The notes under the pieces are model-generated. The model was not told the DNA's origin, searched no databases, and saw only the letters and a list, made by a program, of their open reading frames with translations. From Pelomonas saccharophila_A (GTDB taxonomy: Bacteria; Pseudomonadota; Gammaproteobacteria; Burkholderiales; Burkholderiaceae_C), in the NCBI RefSeq assembly GCF_031458095.1, contig NZ_JAVDXU010000003.1:248001-312000 (forward strand): DNA of 64,000 bases, in the 5' to 3' direction. Position numbers and translations under genes: made by a program. Below, piece after piece: positions 34,493 through 43,925 of this stretch (positions within the stretch are counted from its first letter, which is position 1; each line of letters opens with the position of its first letter).

Positions 34493-34631
34493 GACGTCTC
34501 CCTGATCCTGAGCGCGGCAGTCTAGAAGCCGGTCGCGGGCCGTTTGCCCCCGGTTTTCGGGACCGCGGGGCCCCGGTTTGTGGTGGCCGTCGGGGGCGAG
34601 CGTGGCGTAGCGGCCGTGCTAGGGATCCTCT

Positions 34632-35498
34632 TCAGGCCGCGGGCTCCCGGCTGCCCCAGATCGCCGCGCCGACGATCATCAAACCGCCCAGGATCAGCGA
34701 GGCCGACAAGGCCTGCCCCGTCGTCGCCATCACCACGGCGGTGGACAGCAAAGGCGTCAGAAAGGCCAGCAAGCCGATGCGCCGCGGGTCGCCGGCCTTC
34801 AGCGCGGCGTCCCACAAAAAGAAGGCGCCGCCCAGCGGCCCCAGGCCCAGTGCCGCAATCAGCGCCAGGTCGCGCGCGTTCAAGGCCACGGCCGGTTCCC
34901 ACAGCGCATGGCAGCCCAGCGACAACAGCCCCGACACGGCCGCGAAGCTGCCCACCGCGCAGGTCGGGAAGGCCGGCACGCGGCGCGTGGCCAGCGAGTA
35001 CGTGCTCCACACCAGGGCCGAGCCCAACGCCAGCGCGTAGCCCGGGTGCCAGCCGCCATCCAGCGCGCCGCCCGGGCCGCCGCGACCGAGGATGAGCACG
35101 GCCGCACCCGCGAAGCCCAGCAGCGCCGCGCCGATCTGTGCCGCGCGCCAGCGCAGGCCGGGCAGCAGCAGCGGGGCCAGCACCACCATGCCCAGCGGCC
35201 ACAGATAGTTGATCAGATTGGCCTGCAGCGCCGGCGCGGTGCGCAGTGCGACGAAGAGCAGCAGGTGAAAGCCGAACAGGCCGTAGACGCCCAGCGCCAA
35301 GGTCGGCAGCGGCACCTGCCAGGCGCTCAGCTTGAAGCGCGACAGCGGCAGCGCCAACGCGCTGCCCACGAGCAGGCCCAGGCCCGTCAGCAGGAAGGGC
35401 GGCACATGCGCGAGCGACACGCCCAGGGCTGCGAGCGAGGCCCACATCGCGATGGCGCCCAGGGCCAGCAGGTCGGCTTTTCTTTCGGTCGTCTTCAT
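34632..35498 (-). CDS. EamA-family (DMT) transporter
   Basis: This 288-aa protein has ten predicted membrane helices in two EamA repeats. LQANLINYLWPLGMVVLAPL and LATRRVPAFPTCAVG resemble the aromatic amino acid exporter YddG branch. It follows an AraC regulator gene on the same strand with a 66-base gap, a common regulator/exporter pair. Confidence 0.86.
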   Translation of the reverse strand: MKTTERKADLLALGAIAMWASLAALGVSLAHVPPFLLTGLGLLVGSALALPLSRFKLSAWQVPLPTLALGVYGLFGFHLLLFVALRTAPALQANLINYLWPLGMVVLAPLLLPGLRWRAAQIGAALLGFAGAAVLILGRGGPGGALDGGWHPGYALALGSALVWSTYSLATRRVPAFPTCAVGSFAAVSGLLSLGCHALWEPAVALNARDLALIAALGLGPLGGAFFLWDAALKAGDPRRIGLLAFLTPLLSTAVVMATTGQALSASLILGGLMIVGAAIWGSREPAA

Positions 35499-35564
35499 GC
35501 CGGCAGTCTCGGACCGGCGTCGTCGCGCAACGACGGGCCGTCGTCGCGAATCAGCGGTCGACGA

Positions 35565-36254
35565 TCAGGGCTCGCGGCCAGCGGCGCGGCGCAGCGCGGC
35601 GGTCAGCGCCGAGGGCGAGTCATAGCCCACGCGCCGGGCCACCAGCGCCACGGGCAGGCCAGCGGTCCGCAGCAGACGAGCGCGATCCAGGCGCTGGGCG
35701 CGCAGCCATTGCATCGGCGTGAGGCCGGTGGCTGACAGGCAGCGGGCGCGGAACTGGGTTTCGGCCAGGCCCGCGCGTGCGGCGAGGTCGGCCACCGTCA
35801 GCGGTGCTGCCAGCCGGGTCTGCGTCCAGCGCCGCAGGTCGGCCCAGTTGACGGCACGGCGACCCGCACTTGCCGCGCATGCCTCACCCGGCCCCCAGGC
35901 CTGCGCCAGCAACTGTGCGCCCAGTTCCTGCGACACCGGCAACCCCTGGCCCAGCGACGCCGCCAGGAAGCGCGCAAGGTGATCCACGGACGGCGCATGC
36001 CGCGGCCGCGCCGCACACTGCAGCCAGGCCGGGTCGGCGGTGTCCAGCACCAGGCACCGGCTGCCCTGCGGCGCCTCGAAGTCATGCAGTTCGCCGGGCG
36101 GGATCAGCAGCCCTTGCCCAGCCGCCAGCCGTTGGCCGCGGCCATCGACCTCCAGCTCCAGCGCCCCCTGCAGGGTCCACAGCACCTGCACATGCTCATG
36201 CGCATGGCTGCCGCGAGAAGGGCCGTAGTGGCGCAAGGCGAACGAAGGCGTCAT
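35565..36254 (-). CDS. AraC-family regulator with cupin sensor
   Basis: This regulator of about 229 aa has an N-terminal cupin (SHAHEHVQVLWTLQGALEL, LIPPGELHDFEAP) with His residues for metal or ligand. The C-terminal HTH pair is VADLAARAGLAETQFRARCL and VALVARRVGYDSPSALTAAL. It probably controls the neighbouring EamA exporter. The ATG at 36254 is chosen; a GTG at 36287 would add 11 residues. Directly upstream are repeats that may be its own operator. Confidence 0.83.
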   Translation of the reverse strand: MTPSFALRHYGPSRGSHAHEHVQVLWTLQGALELEVDGRGQRLAAGQGLLIPPGELHDFEAPQGSRCLVLDTADPAWLQCAARPRHAPSVDHLARFLAASLGQGLPVSQELGAQLLAQAWGPGEACAASAGRRAVNWADLRRWTQTRLAAPLTVADLAARAGLAETQFRARCLSATGLTPMQWLRAQRLDRARLLRTAGLPVALVARRVGYDSPSALTAALRRAAGREP

Positions 36255-36265
36255 GGTGCCGCAAG

Positions 36266-36287
36266 CGTACACGGCGCCGACGTACAC
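36266..36287. promoter_or_regulatory. Direct repeat at the 5' end of the AraC/cupin regulator
   Basis: CGTACAC occurs at 36266-36272 and 36281-36287, a period of 15 bases, immediately upstream of the chosen start codon. It could be an autoregulatory AraC half-site pair. It would lie within the coding region if the GTG start were used. Confidence 0.3.
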
Positions 36288-36434
36288 AGATCGCTGTCAG
36301 CTGGCTGAGTAAAGCGCGAGTAAATCGCGGGCAAAGCGTCCCGCCCCTCCATGGGTCCAAAGATATGCTGAACCAGGCCCGCGGCCCCGTGGCCGATGGG
36401 TTCTCAACCACTGCACCCCTGCTTGAACAACGCC

Positions 36435-37223
36435 ATGAACCTCACGTTCGCTCCACTCCCTCGCCGTCAGACCCTGGCGGGTCTGCTGATTGCGGGCCTG
36501 GCTGCCCTGCCAGCTGCCGTCCTCGCGGCCGACGGCCACGCGCCGCATTGGGAATACAGCGGCAAGGCCGGCCCGGCCCAGTGGGGCAAGATCGCTCCGG
36601 AGTTCGGCACCTGCGCCACGGGCCACGCCCAGACGCCGATCGACGTCAAGGGCGCCACCCCCGCCGACCTGCCGGCGCTGCAGTTCAGCTACGGCAGCAT
36701 GCCGCTGAACCTGGTCAACAACGGCCACACCGTCCAGGTCAACGCCAGTGGCGAGAACAAGCTCAATGTCGGCGGCCGGGAGTTCAAGCTGCTGCAGTTC
36801 CATTTCCACACCCCTAGCGAAGAGGCCATCAACGGCAAGCGCTTCGCCATGGTCGCCCACTTCGTCCACAAGGACGCCGACGGCAAGCTGGGCGTGGTGG
36901 GGCTGCTGCTCAAGCCCGGCAAGCCGAATGCGGCCTTCAAGGCGGTGTTCGACAACCTGCCCACCCAGCCCAACGCTGATGCCCCCGCCACGCCGGCCGG
37001 CCTGAGCCTGGACCTGGCCGCCTTGCTGCCCGCCAAGCTCAGCTACTACAGCTTCGACGGTTCCCTGACCACACCGCCCTGCTCCGAGGGTGTGAGCTGG
37101 ATGGTGCTGCGCGAGCCGGTTGAGTTGTCGCCGGCGCAGATCAAGCAATTCCGCCGCATCTTTGCCCACAACGCTCGCCCATTGCAGCCGCTGGGTGACC
37201 GCAAGGTGCTGGCCAGTCCCTGA
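36435..37223 (+). CDS. Periplasmic alpha-type carbonic anhydrase
   Basis: This 262-aa zinc enzyme interconverts CO2 and bicarbonate. A Tat-like or Sec signal peptide (residues 1-32) contains RRQTLAGLLIAGLAALPAAV. The zinc ligands are visible in LLQFHFHTPSEEAING and AMVAHFVHK. YYSFDGSLTTPPCSEGVSW is the conserved active-site wall. The ATG at 36435 gives the signal peptide. A twin-arginine (PRRQTLA) is present but not a perfect Tat motif. Confidence 0.95.
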   Translation: MNLTFAPLPRRQTLAGLLIAGLAALPAAVLAADGHAPHWEYSGKAGPAQWGKIAPEFGTCATGHAQTPIDVKGATPADLPALQFSYGSMPLNLVNNGHTVQVNASGENKLNVGGREFKLLQFHFHTPSEEAINGKRFAMVAHFVHKDADGKLGVVGLLLKPGKPNAAFKAVFDNLPTQPNADAPATPAGLSLDLAALLPAKLSYYSFDGSLTTPPCSEGVSWMVLREPVELSPAQIKQFRRIFAHNARPLQPLGDRKVLASP

Positions 37224-37242
37224 CGCGACCCCCACCCTGACA

Positions 37243-37275
37243 GGCCGCTGGCCTTCACGCTGTTTGAAGGCGGCC
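37243..37275. terminator. Hairpin between the convergent carbonic anhydrase and pepF genes
   Basis: GCCTTCA (37251-37257) pairs with TGAAGGC (37265-37271), with outer GGCC/GGCC pairs. It lies in the 59-base gap between two converging genes and can be read in both directions. No T-run is present, so it is a weak or factor-assisted terminator candidate. Confidence 0.5.
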
Positions 37276-37282
37276 GGTCATC

Positions 37283-39136
37283 TCACTTGGCCGCCAGCAG
37301 CGCCTCCATCTCGTCCATGATGCTGTCCATGCGCTTGACCACGGCCTGGTAGGGGGCGGGGCTGGCCATGTCCAGGCCCGCGTTCTTCAGCGCCTGGTAG
37401 GGCGCCACCGAGCCACCACCGGCGAGCAGCTTCAGATAGTTGTCGCGCGCGCCGGGCTTGGCCGCCAGGATGTCCTCGGCGAAATGCAGGGCCGCAGTGA
37501 CCGACGTGGCGTACTGGTACACATAGAAGGGCCGGTAGAAGTGCGGGATGAAGGCCCACTCCTGGCAGTAGGCCGGGTCGATCTTCATGACCCCCGCGGC
37601 ATCGCCGTGATAGTCCTTCAGCAGCTTGCAATAGATCTCCGTCATGCGCTTGCCGTTGAGGGCCTCGCCCCGGGCGGCGGCGTCGTGGGTGTTGAGCTCG
37701 AACTCGCCGAACATGGCCTGGCGGAAGAAGGTGCTGCGCAGGCGCTCCAGCGCATAGCCCAGCTGGTAGAGCTTCTCTTCCTTGCTGGCGGCCTGGCCGC
37801 GCATGTAGTTGCTGAGCAGCACCTCGTTGGCCGTGGACGCGATCTCGGCGATGAAGAGCGAGTAGTTCGCCGTCTCGTAGGGCTGGACGCGGTTGGCCAT
37901 GGCCGTGTGCATGGCATGGCCCCACTCGTGCGCGAAGGTGCTGACCGATTCGAAATCGCCCTGGTGGTTCAGGAACACGAAGGGCGGTGCGCCGTAGACA
38001 CCGTCCTGGTAGGCGCCGCCGCGCTTGCCCGGCGCCGGCAGGGCATGCATGGTGTTGGCCTTGAAGCCGGTCTTCAGCAGGGCCTGGTAGTCGTCACCCA
38101 GCGGCTGGGTCGCCGCCAGCGTCAGCGCGGCAGCATCGTCCAGGCTGTAGTGCCTGGTCTGCGTGACCAGGGCCGGGTAGATGTCGTAGTAGTGCAGGTC
38201 CGGCAGGCCCAGCATCTTCTGGCGCAGCTTGAAGTAGCGGTGCAGCGTGGGCAGGCCCTTGTGCACCTCGGCCACCAGGGTGCGGTAGACGGCCTCCGGC
38301 ACCTCTTCGGCGCCCAGGCTCATGGCCACGGCGCTGGGGTGGTGGCGCAGCTTGGCCATGGTGGTGTCGTCCTGCACCACATTGCCCAGGGTCACGCCAT
38401 AGGTGTCCTCGTACTGGCCGATGGCGCCGAAGAAGCTGTCGAACACCTGTTTGCGCACCGCACGGTTGGGGTGCTGGCGCAGCAGGCCGTACCTGGTGTC
38501 GTCCAGCCTCTCGGTCTTGCCGTCGATCGTCAACTCAGGCCATCGGGTGTTGGCGTTGAACAGCAATGTGCGCACCTCGCCGGTGGCGCCGCGCACCGGA
38601 CCCAGCGCCGCGATGACGGCCTCGCTTTCGGCGCTCAGCGTGTGCCTGGCCTGGCGCAGGCTGTTGCGCAGATGCTCGGCATGCTTCTTCAGCCCCGGCT
38701 CGGCCTTCAGGAAGGCCTTGACCTTGGCCTCGCCCAGCGACTGGATCTCGGGCTCCAGCCAGGCGATGGTGCTGCCGTACTCACCGTCGAACTGGGCGGC
38801 CAGGTTGCTGCGCTCCTGGTTCTTGGTATCCCGGTTGTCGGTGGACTGCTTCATGCTGGCGTACACACGCAGGCGGTCGGCCCGCAGGTTGGCCGCGCTG
38901 ATGGCATCCAGCCCGGCACGCAGGCTCTTCGCGCTCTTGCCCAGCGTGCCTTTCAAGGCCGCCAGCTTGGGCAGGTCGGCCAGCAGGGCCTTGCGGGCGG
39001 TTTCCCAGTCGGTGTCGCTGGCGTAGAGGGGGGTCAGGTTCCAGACGGCGGGAAGGGGCTCGGCATGCAGGGCTTGGCCGCCCACGGCCAGAGTCAGGCT
39101 GAGCATGAGGGCGCGGGGGAGGGGCAGACGCTTCAT
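37283..39136 (-). CDS. pepF: Oligoendopeptidase F (M3 family), exported
   Basis: This 617-aa metallopeptidase carries the zinc motif HEWGH in STFAHEWGHAMHTAMAN at about residue 405, and the third ligand region NYSLFIAEIASTANEVLLSN. It degrades oligopeptides. Unlike cytoplasmic PepF, it begins with a signal peptide (residues 1-25, LPRALMLSLTLAVGGQALHA), so it probably acts in the periplasm. Confidence 0.93.
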   Translation of the reverse strand: MKRLPLPRALMLSLTLAVGGQALHAEPLPAVWNLTPLYASDTDWETARKALLADLPKLAALKGTLGKSAKSLRAGLDAISAANLRADRLRVYASMKQSTDNRDTKNQERSNLAAQFDGEYGSTIAWLEPEIQSLGEAKVKAFLKAEPGLKKHAEHLRNSLRQARHTLSAESEAVIAALGPVRGATGEVRTLLFNANTRWPELTIDGKTERLDDTRYGLLRQHPNRAVRKQVFDSFFGAIGQYEDTYGVTLGNVVQDDTTMAKLRHHPSAVAMSLGAEEVPEAVYRTLVAEVHKGLPTLHRYFKLRQKMLGLPDLHYYDIYPALVTQTRHYSLDDAAALTLAATQPLGDDYQALLKTGFKANTMHALPAPGKRGGAYQDGVYGAPPFVFLNHQGDFESVSTFAHEWGHAMHTAMANRVQPYETANYSLFIAEIASTANEVLLSNYMRGQAASKEEKLYQLGYALERLRSTFFRQAMFGEFELNTHDAAARGEALNGKRMTEIYCKLLKDYHGDAAGVMKIDPAYCQEWAFIPHFYRPFYVYQYATSVTAALHFAEDILAAKPGARDNYLKLLAGGGSVAPYQALKNAGLDMASPAPYQAVVKRMDSIMDEMEALLAAK

Positions 39137-39404
39137 GGGAAGAGAGGTGAATGGTCAGAAGCCGGCAGTGTCGCGGCGAAGGGGGCCGCTGACCGAAGTG
39201 ACGGCGGGAAAACCCGATAGTGCTGGATGCGGCCAGCGCCCACTCCAGGCCACTGCGGGAAGCCCGCATGGCGCCACGGCCCGTTGCGAACAACCTGCCT
39301 GAAAAGCGCAGCGGCAGAAGCACGCCATCTCCACAGAATTCATGACGCGAGTCACGTTGCGTGCGGCTAGATTGGCTCGCCTGCCACAGCTGACGAGGAC
39401 CACG

Positions 39405-39731
39405 ATGGGAACCCAAAACAAGAAGGCCGCCGCGACCGTAGCGGCGCCTTCGCCTGAGCCTCAATGGAAGACGGAGTTGCTCGAATTGATGGACAAGCAG
39501 ACGGTCGTGCCGCTGGTCGATCAACTCAAAGAGGGTGTCATCACCGAAGACGTCCTGCTCTTCCTCAACCTTGGCATTCCGACCGAGCGTGTACAGGCAC
39601 TAGCGCTGCGGTTCAACAAGATCATCAAGAAGCATTCCTCGAAGACGAAGCCGAAGTTCGTCTCGACCAACGAACTGGCGGAGTGCGAGAAGCTCTCGGA
39701 CCTGATCAAACTCGTCGGGAGCCGGATGTGA
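39405..39731 (+). CDS. Orphan hypothetical protein, 108 aa
   Basis: This is a soluble, helical, charged protein. After a short Ala/Pro-rich start it has ELLELMDKQTVVPLVDQL, LLFLNLGIPTERVQALALR and KLSDLIKLVGSRM. I recognise no domain. GACGAGGACCACG precedes the ATG at 39405; a longer frame begins at 39342. It overlaps the next gene by GTGA. Base composition drops here compared with the pepF side, which marks the beginning of an accessory stretch. Confidence 0.68.
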   Translation: MGTQNKKAAATVAAPSPEPQWKTELLELMDKQTVVPLVDQLKEGVITEDVLLFLNLGIPTERVQALALRFNKIIKKHSSKTKPKFVSTNELAECEKLSDLIKLVGSRM

Positions 39732-40747
39732 AGCGCCTGCCTGCCTGCCTAATGCTCGCCGCATCAACAGCAGCAACTGCAGCCGATTGCGTGCGCATCG
39801 ACGACGATGCCCTGCGGCTCGCGTGCTACGACAAGGATGCAGGGCGTCCTCCTGCGCGGACATTGCCCGTTGCAGCGACTCCGCGAGAGCCTCAAAAGGT
39901 ACCGGCTGCGGTACCCCCGCCTGCTGCCGCGTCCTCCGCGGAGGAAGAGCCATCATGGCTGATGTCAAACCTCAAGATCCGGGACGCCCTCGAAGGCAGC
40001 AAGAAGGGGGCGTCGCTGACCGCAACTCGCGAGCACGGCACGACGATCTACAGCCTCAAGGCCGCGGCACTGCTTGATCTTGGAAACCGCTTCCTCCCCG
40101 AGGTGGCCGCCATGAATGGATGGTCCTGGAATCTTGGGGCCCAAGCCACGAAGGACACGTCTCAAAAGAAGCCTGTCGATGGCCGGGTCTTCAAATTCGG
40201 ATCGACCGGTGATCTCTTTGGCGGGAGCCCGTTGGTTCTGCTTTCGTCGATTGATGCCGAGTCGGTGGTGGATCACATCGCGAAAACGCGGGATGTGGGG
40301 CTGCGTTATGCCGGCATGGTCGTGTTGCCCGACTCTCAAATCCTGCAAGGAGGAACACCGTACAGCCGCGTGCGGTCTGGACATTACATCCTCCCCGTCG
40401 TGGGGTTGCATCTGGACCGTCATCGCGAGGATGGCGCAAGCAGCCGGATGTACGGCGGGCATGTTGGCGTCGGACTTTCGTACTTCCCTGGCGGTCCACT
40501 GTGGCGACTGCACTTGTTCGGTGACGCGGTGAGGGCGCGGGACTTCCACAGCAATGCCAGTACCGGGAAGCGGGCTTCGACGTACTACGACGCAGGTGTG
40601 GAGTACGCATTCATCGACCCGCTGGCGCCGACGCAGAGCGGCGTCATACCAACGCTTTCATTGAAGCGGACGCTGGGGGCCAATTTCCTCACGGGCGAAG
40701 CAGAGACCGCCAAGACCGTGCTCACCCTGACCTTGCGTTTGAATTGA
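39728..40747 (+). CDS. Orphan exported protein, possible outer membrane barrel
   Basis: This 339-aa protein starts with GTG at 39728 overlapping the preceding stop (GTGA). A signal peptide (residues 1-20, LPACLMLAASTAATAA) is followed by DCVRIDDDALRLACYDKDAG, a Cys-containing start also seen in PldA-like and some type VI-associated exported proteins. Later segments alternate (HYILPVVGLHLDRHRE, GHVGVGLSYFPGGPLWRLHL, TLSLKRTLGANFL, TLTLRLN), as expected for a beta-barrel. The function is unknown. Confidence 0.7.
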   Translation: MKRLPACLMLAASTAATAADCVRIDDDALRLACYDKDAGRPPARTLPVAATPREPQKVPAAVPPPAAASSAEEEPSWLMSNLKIRDALEGSKKGASLTATREHGTTIYSLKAAALLDLGNRFLPEVAAMNGWSWNLGAQATKDTSQKKPVDGRVFKFGSTGDLFGGSPLVLLSSIDAESVVDHIAKTRDVGLRYAGMVVLPDSQILQGGTPYSRVRSGHYILPVVGLHLDRHREDGASSRMYGGHVGVGLSYFPGGPLWRLHLFGDAVRARDFHSNASTGKRASTYYDAGVEYAFIDPLAPTQSGVIPTLSLKRTLGANFLTGEAETAKTVLTLTLRLN

Positions 40748-41130
40748 TTTCACGCGCACCGCTGAAGAAAGGGCGGCGCGGCGCACATTGCTATCGCTGG
40801 CGTGCTGCCGTTCATCCCGGATCGTAGCGGCTGGCGATTTTCGGCGCGTCGGCTCGTGGCGTCAGTGCTCTCAACACCGACAAGTTGCGCGGGGGGCGCC
40901 ACGCTGGCGTTCAGCTGCACGGTCGTGTGTTTCTGCAATAGCGCCAGGGCAGCATCGCCCAGACTGATATTGACCTTCTCCCGAATGCTGGCCCGCCGTC
41001 AACAACCGAGGGTGCCCTGCTCTTCGGTCGGGCCCTCCAAAAGCAAGCACGGCTCTTGCACCGCTAATGCATCATGGCCGCGCACCAGCACTACGGAGCC
41101 ACAGGGACGCGACTGCGTACCGAAGCTGGG
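40748..41130. other. Gene-poor stretch of 383 bases
   Basis: No intact gene fits here. It contains the M28 aminopeptidase remnant (40838-40985). The rest (40986-41130) shows no convincing coding frame, repeat or terminator. Confidence 0.6.
40838..40985 (-). pseudogene. Remnant copy of the 5' end of the M28 aminopeptidase gene
   Basis: This segment aligns with 43542-43680 without gaps at a constant offset of 2,704 bases. The minus-strand reading EKVNISLGDAALALLQKHTT, then AQLVGVESTDATSRRAEN, matches DKVWISLGDAALAQLQKHTT, then AQLAGAESTARASRRAEN of the intact protein (mature N-terminus). It has no signal peptide and none of the catalytic domain, so it cannot make an enzyme. It is the trace of a duplicated and decayed paralogue. 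Confidence 0.8.
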
Positions 41131-42042
41131 TCAGCGAATACTGATGCAGCGCCGACGCCGCGCCAGCGCCAGCAGGCCGCCGCTCAACAGCAGCGCCACC
41201 GAGGGTTCGGGCACCGGCGCATAGGGGACGTTCCAGTCGATGCCGCTCTGGCTGCTGAGGGTGTAGGCAATCGCATTGCCGCCCACGGTGACGCCGCTGA
41301 CGCCCTGCCAGGTCAGGGTGCTGGCGAAGTCGCTGCTGGCCTCGCTGAACCAGTTGGGCCCGGCGCCGGCCGTGCCCGCGGATGCGCGCGAGAAGATGCC
41401 CAGCTCGAAAGGCGTGCCCAGCTGGACGGTGACGCTGAAGCTGACATCCTGGTCGACCACCTGGTGGAAGGGAAATCCGCCCTGCCCTTGGCCCTGGACG
41501 CGAAAGGTCTGTCCCCCGGCCGCCGCGTTGTTGAGCCAGACCTGGGTGCCGATACGCGTATAGCTGTTGCCGGTGGGCAGCCCGTCGAGCACGCCGTCGA
41601 GATGGATGCTGAAGCTCAGCACGGCGTTCTGGCCGATCTGGGCCGAGTTGGCCGGCATCAGCGTCCAGGTGTCGGTCCAGCCCGCCGTACTCTCGGCCGC
41701 CGCGAAGCCGGCGCTGGCATTGGCGCGGAAGTGGGCGTACATGCCGACCGAGCCGTAGCTGGCGCTGCCATGCGAATCCGCTTGAACGGACGGCGTCGCC
41801 TGGTCGTAGGCGCCACTGGTCGCCAGCTGTTGCCCCGGCGTGGTGGTCGAGGCGGCGTTGCAGTTGGACTTGCCGGGCAGCCAGTCGAACAGATCGCCTT
41901 CGATCGGGAAGGCGCCCGTGGCCATGCCGGCACAGCTCGACACCAGAGCGCCCGTGGCACCGAGGTTCTGTTGGCCCAGTTCGGCGGCGAGGGCGGGCAG
42001 GCCAACCAGGGCGAGGGGTAGCAGGGCGAGGCGATGGCGCAT
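41131..42042 (-). CDS. PEP-CTERM anchored exported protein
   Basis: This 303-aa protein has a signal peptide (residues 1-19, ending LAA) and a C-terminal PEP-CTERM sorting signal: VPEPSVALLLSGGLLALARR, i.e. the Pro-Glu-Pro motif, a hydrophobic segment and a basic end. Between them is a beta-rich, Ser/Thr/Gly-rich surface domain with no known enzyme motif. Such proteins are cleaved by exosortase and often accompany exopolysaccharide. No exosortase gene is in the window. Confidence 0.9.
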   Translation of the reverse strand: MRHRLALLPLALVGLPALAAELGQQNLGATGALVSSCAGMATGAFPIEGDLFDWLPGKSNCNAASTTTPGQQLATSGAYDQATPSVQADSHGSASYGSVGMYAHFRANASAGFAAAESTAGWTDTWTLMPANSAQIGQNAVLSFSIHLDGVLDGLPTGNSYTRIGTQVWLNNAAAGGQTFRVQGQGQGGFPFHQVVDQDVSFSVTVQLGTPFELGIFSRASAGTAGAGPNWFSEASSDFASTLTWQGVSGVTVGGNAIAYTLSSQSGIDWNVPYAPVPEPSVALLLSGGLLALARRRRCISIR

Positions 42043-42184
42043 GGCGGGCTCCTTGTGCGGTGGCCCGACGCTACGCGCCCGCCCCGCGGCCGTCAGCCCC
42101 TACAACCGTTGATCCCTGGGCAGCCCGAAATACGTCTGCACACCGAAGGTGTCACGTCTGGGCCCGACCGATCCGGCCGACGCC

Positions 42185-43756
42185 TCACTGCGGCCTGTAG
42201 GTCACCGTGAGGTTGTAGCTGCCGGCGGTATAGCCCTTGAGCAGCACATAGACGTCCCCGTTGACGGTGACGCTGATGCTGCAGCTTTCCGTCGCGGTGC
42301 CGCCGTCGGACTTGCAGTCGTAGCTGCTGGTGCTGGGCACCGTGCCGCGCCGTGCATACAGGTCGATGTCGCCGGTCCCGGTGATGCTGGCCCTGAACGT
42401 GCCCACGCCGGCCTTGAAGGGGCCGAAGCTGCGCGTCTGGCTGCGCGTGAGGCTGCCGCTGAAGGTCTCGGTCTTGTCGGGGATGCCGCTGCTGCCGTCG
42501 CTGCCCAGCTCCACCATATAGGCCAGGGCCATGCGGGCGAACTTCAGCGAGTTGTCGGCCTGGCTTCCGGTGTTGGCATAGGTGTCGTTGGCGGTGTGGA
42601 TGTAGGGGTCGTCCTCGCCCATCGCCGCCTCGAAGGGCATGGTGGCGTAATAGCCCTTGGCCGTCCACGAGGCATGGTCGGAGCAGGCATAGCCGCAGCG
42701 ATCGGTGCCGATCTTCAGCGTCGGCAGATAGGTCTTGATGAGGTTGGTGACGAAGCTGTTCTGGGCGCCGTCGGTGTAGTCGGTGTAGATGTAGATGTCG
42801 TTCACCGAGCCCTTGTAGTTGGTCATGTCCAGTTGCATCACGCCCACCACGTTGACGCCGGCATTCGAGAAGCTGGTGGCAATCTCCTGCGAGCCGCGCA
42901 GCCCCACCTCCTCGGCGGCATAGGCCATGAACTTCAGCGTGCGGCGCGGCTTGTAGCCGTTGGCCGCCAGGGTGCGGAACACCTCGGTGAGGCTGGCCAC
43001 GCCCGACGCATCGTCGTCCGCGCCCGGCGCGCGGGTGGTCTCCGTCGTGCCGGCCTGGTTGATCGAGTCCAGGTGGCCGCCCAGCACGACGACCTCGTTC
43101 GGGTTGTCGGTGCCCTTGATGGTGGCGATCACCGACTTCTGCTTCCAGCTCGCGTGGGTGAACTGCTCCACCGTGATGTCGCTGCGGCCGGCGGCCAGCG
43201 TGGTCCAGCGCTGCTTCAGCCAGTCCGACGCGGCGACACCGGCGCTGGTCTGGTAGTAGCGGTTGACGTTGTTGGACAGGTCGATGATGGTCTGGCCGAT
43301 ATTGCTCGCCTGCATCTGGTTGAGCAGCGGCGTGACGACGGCCTGCTGGTCGATCACATAACTGGGCCGTGTGACGGCAGCGGCCGCGGCCAGCCTGGCG
43401 GCGCCCGACTGGCGCTGCAGCGTTGCCAGGCCTTCCGCCTGGCTGGGGTGGAACATGAAGCCGCCGCAACGGTGCAGCTCGCGGTGCACCGCGGCCGACA
43501 GGTGCAGCAGGTCGTCTTCGTCGATCTGCACGAGGTGGATGTTTTCGGCGCGACGGCTTGCGCGGGCCGTGCTCTCGGCGCCGGCCAGTTGCGCGGCCGG
43601 CACCACGCTGGCGCTGGGCGTCACGGTCGTGTGCTTCTGCAGTTGCGCCAGGGCCGCATCGCCCAGGCTGATCCAGACTTTGTCGCCGGCATGGGCGCAG
43701 GAGGCGCTGAGCGCCAGGAGGCCGGCAAGGGCCAGGGGCTTGAGTTGAAAACGCAT
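42185..43756 (-). CDS. Secreted M28-family aminopeptidase with C-terminal PPC domain
   Basis: This 523-aa enzyme has a signal peptide (residues 1-23, ending CAHA), a propeptide and the two-zinc catalytic domain. Ligands are visible in VVVLGGHLDSINQ, GADDDASGVASL, MAYAAEEVGLRG, VMQLDMTNYKG and CSDHASWTAKGYY, as in Vibrio leucyl aminopeptidase. The C-terminal about 80 residues form a pre-peptidase C-terminal (PPC) domain (FRASITGTGDIDLYARRG). It digests peptides outside the cell. Confidence 0.94.
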   Translation of the reverse strand: MRFQLKPLALAGLLALSASCAHAGDKVWISLGDAALAQLQKHTTVTPSASVVPAAQLAGAESTARASRRAENIHLVQIDEDDLLHLSAAVHRELHRCGGFMFHPSQAEGLATLQRQSGAARLAAAAAVTRPSYVIDQQAVVTPLLNQMQASNIGQTIIDLSNNVNRYYQTSAGVAASDWLKQRWTTLAAGRSDITVEQFTHASWKQKSVIATIKGTDNPNEVVVLGGHLDSINQAGTTETTRAPGADDDASGVASLTEVFRTLAANGYKPRRTLKFMAYAAEEVGLRGSQEIATSFSNAGVNVVGVMQLDMTNYKGSVNDIYIYTDYTDGAQNSFVTNLIKTYLPTLKIGTDRCGYACSDHASWTAKGYYATMPFEAAMGEDDPYIHTANDTYANTGSQADNSLKFARMALAYMVELGSDGSSGIPDKTETFSGSLTRSQTRSFGPFKAGVGTFRASITGTGDIDLYARRGTVPSTSSYDCKSDGGTATESCSISVTVNGDVYVLLKGYTAGSYNLTVTYRPQ

Positions 43757-43925
43757 GGTCGGATTCCCTTGATCAGGTGGATGGACTCGGGAGTCCGGCC
43801 GGCCGGCTCGTGGCTGGCGGGCGCAGTGGTCCCGAACGCGTGCTCGCCGAACGACTCACGCGGCGAGCGCGGCGATGCTCGGACGGCGGCACGCCGACAA
43901 CAACCGGTGTTGGCCTGTCCCTGGA

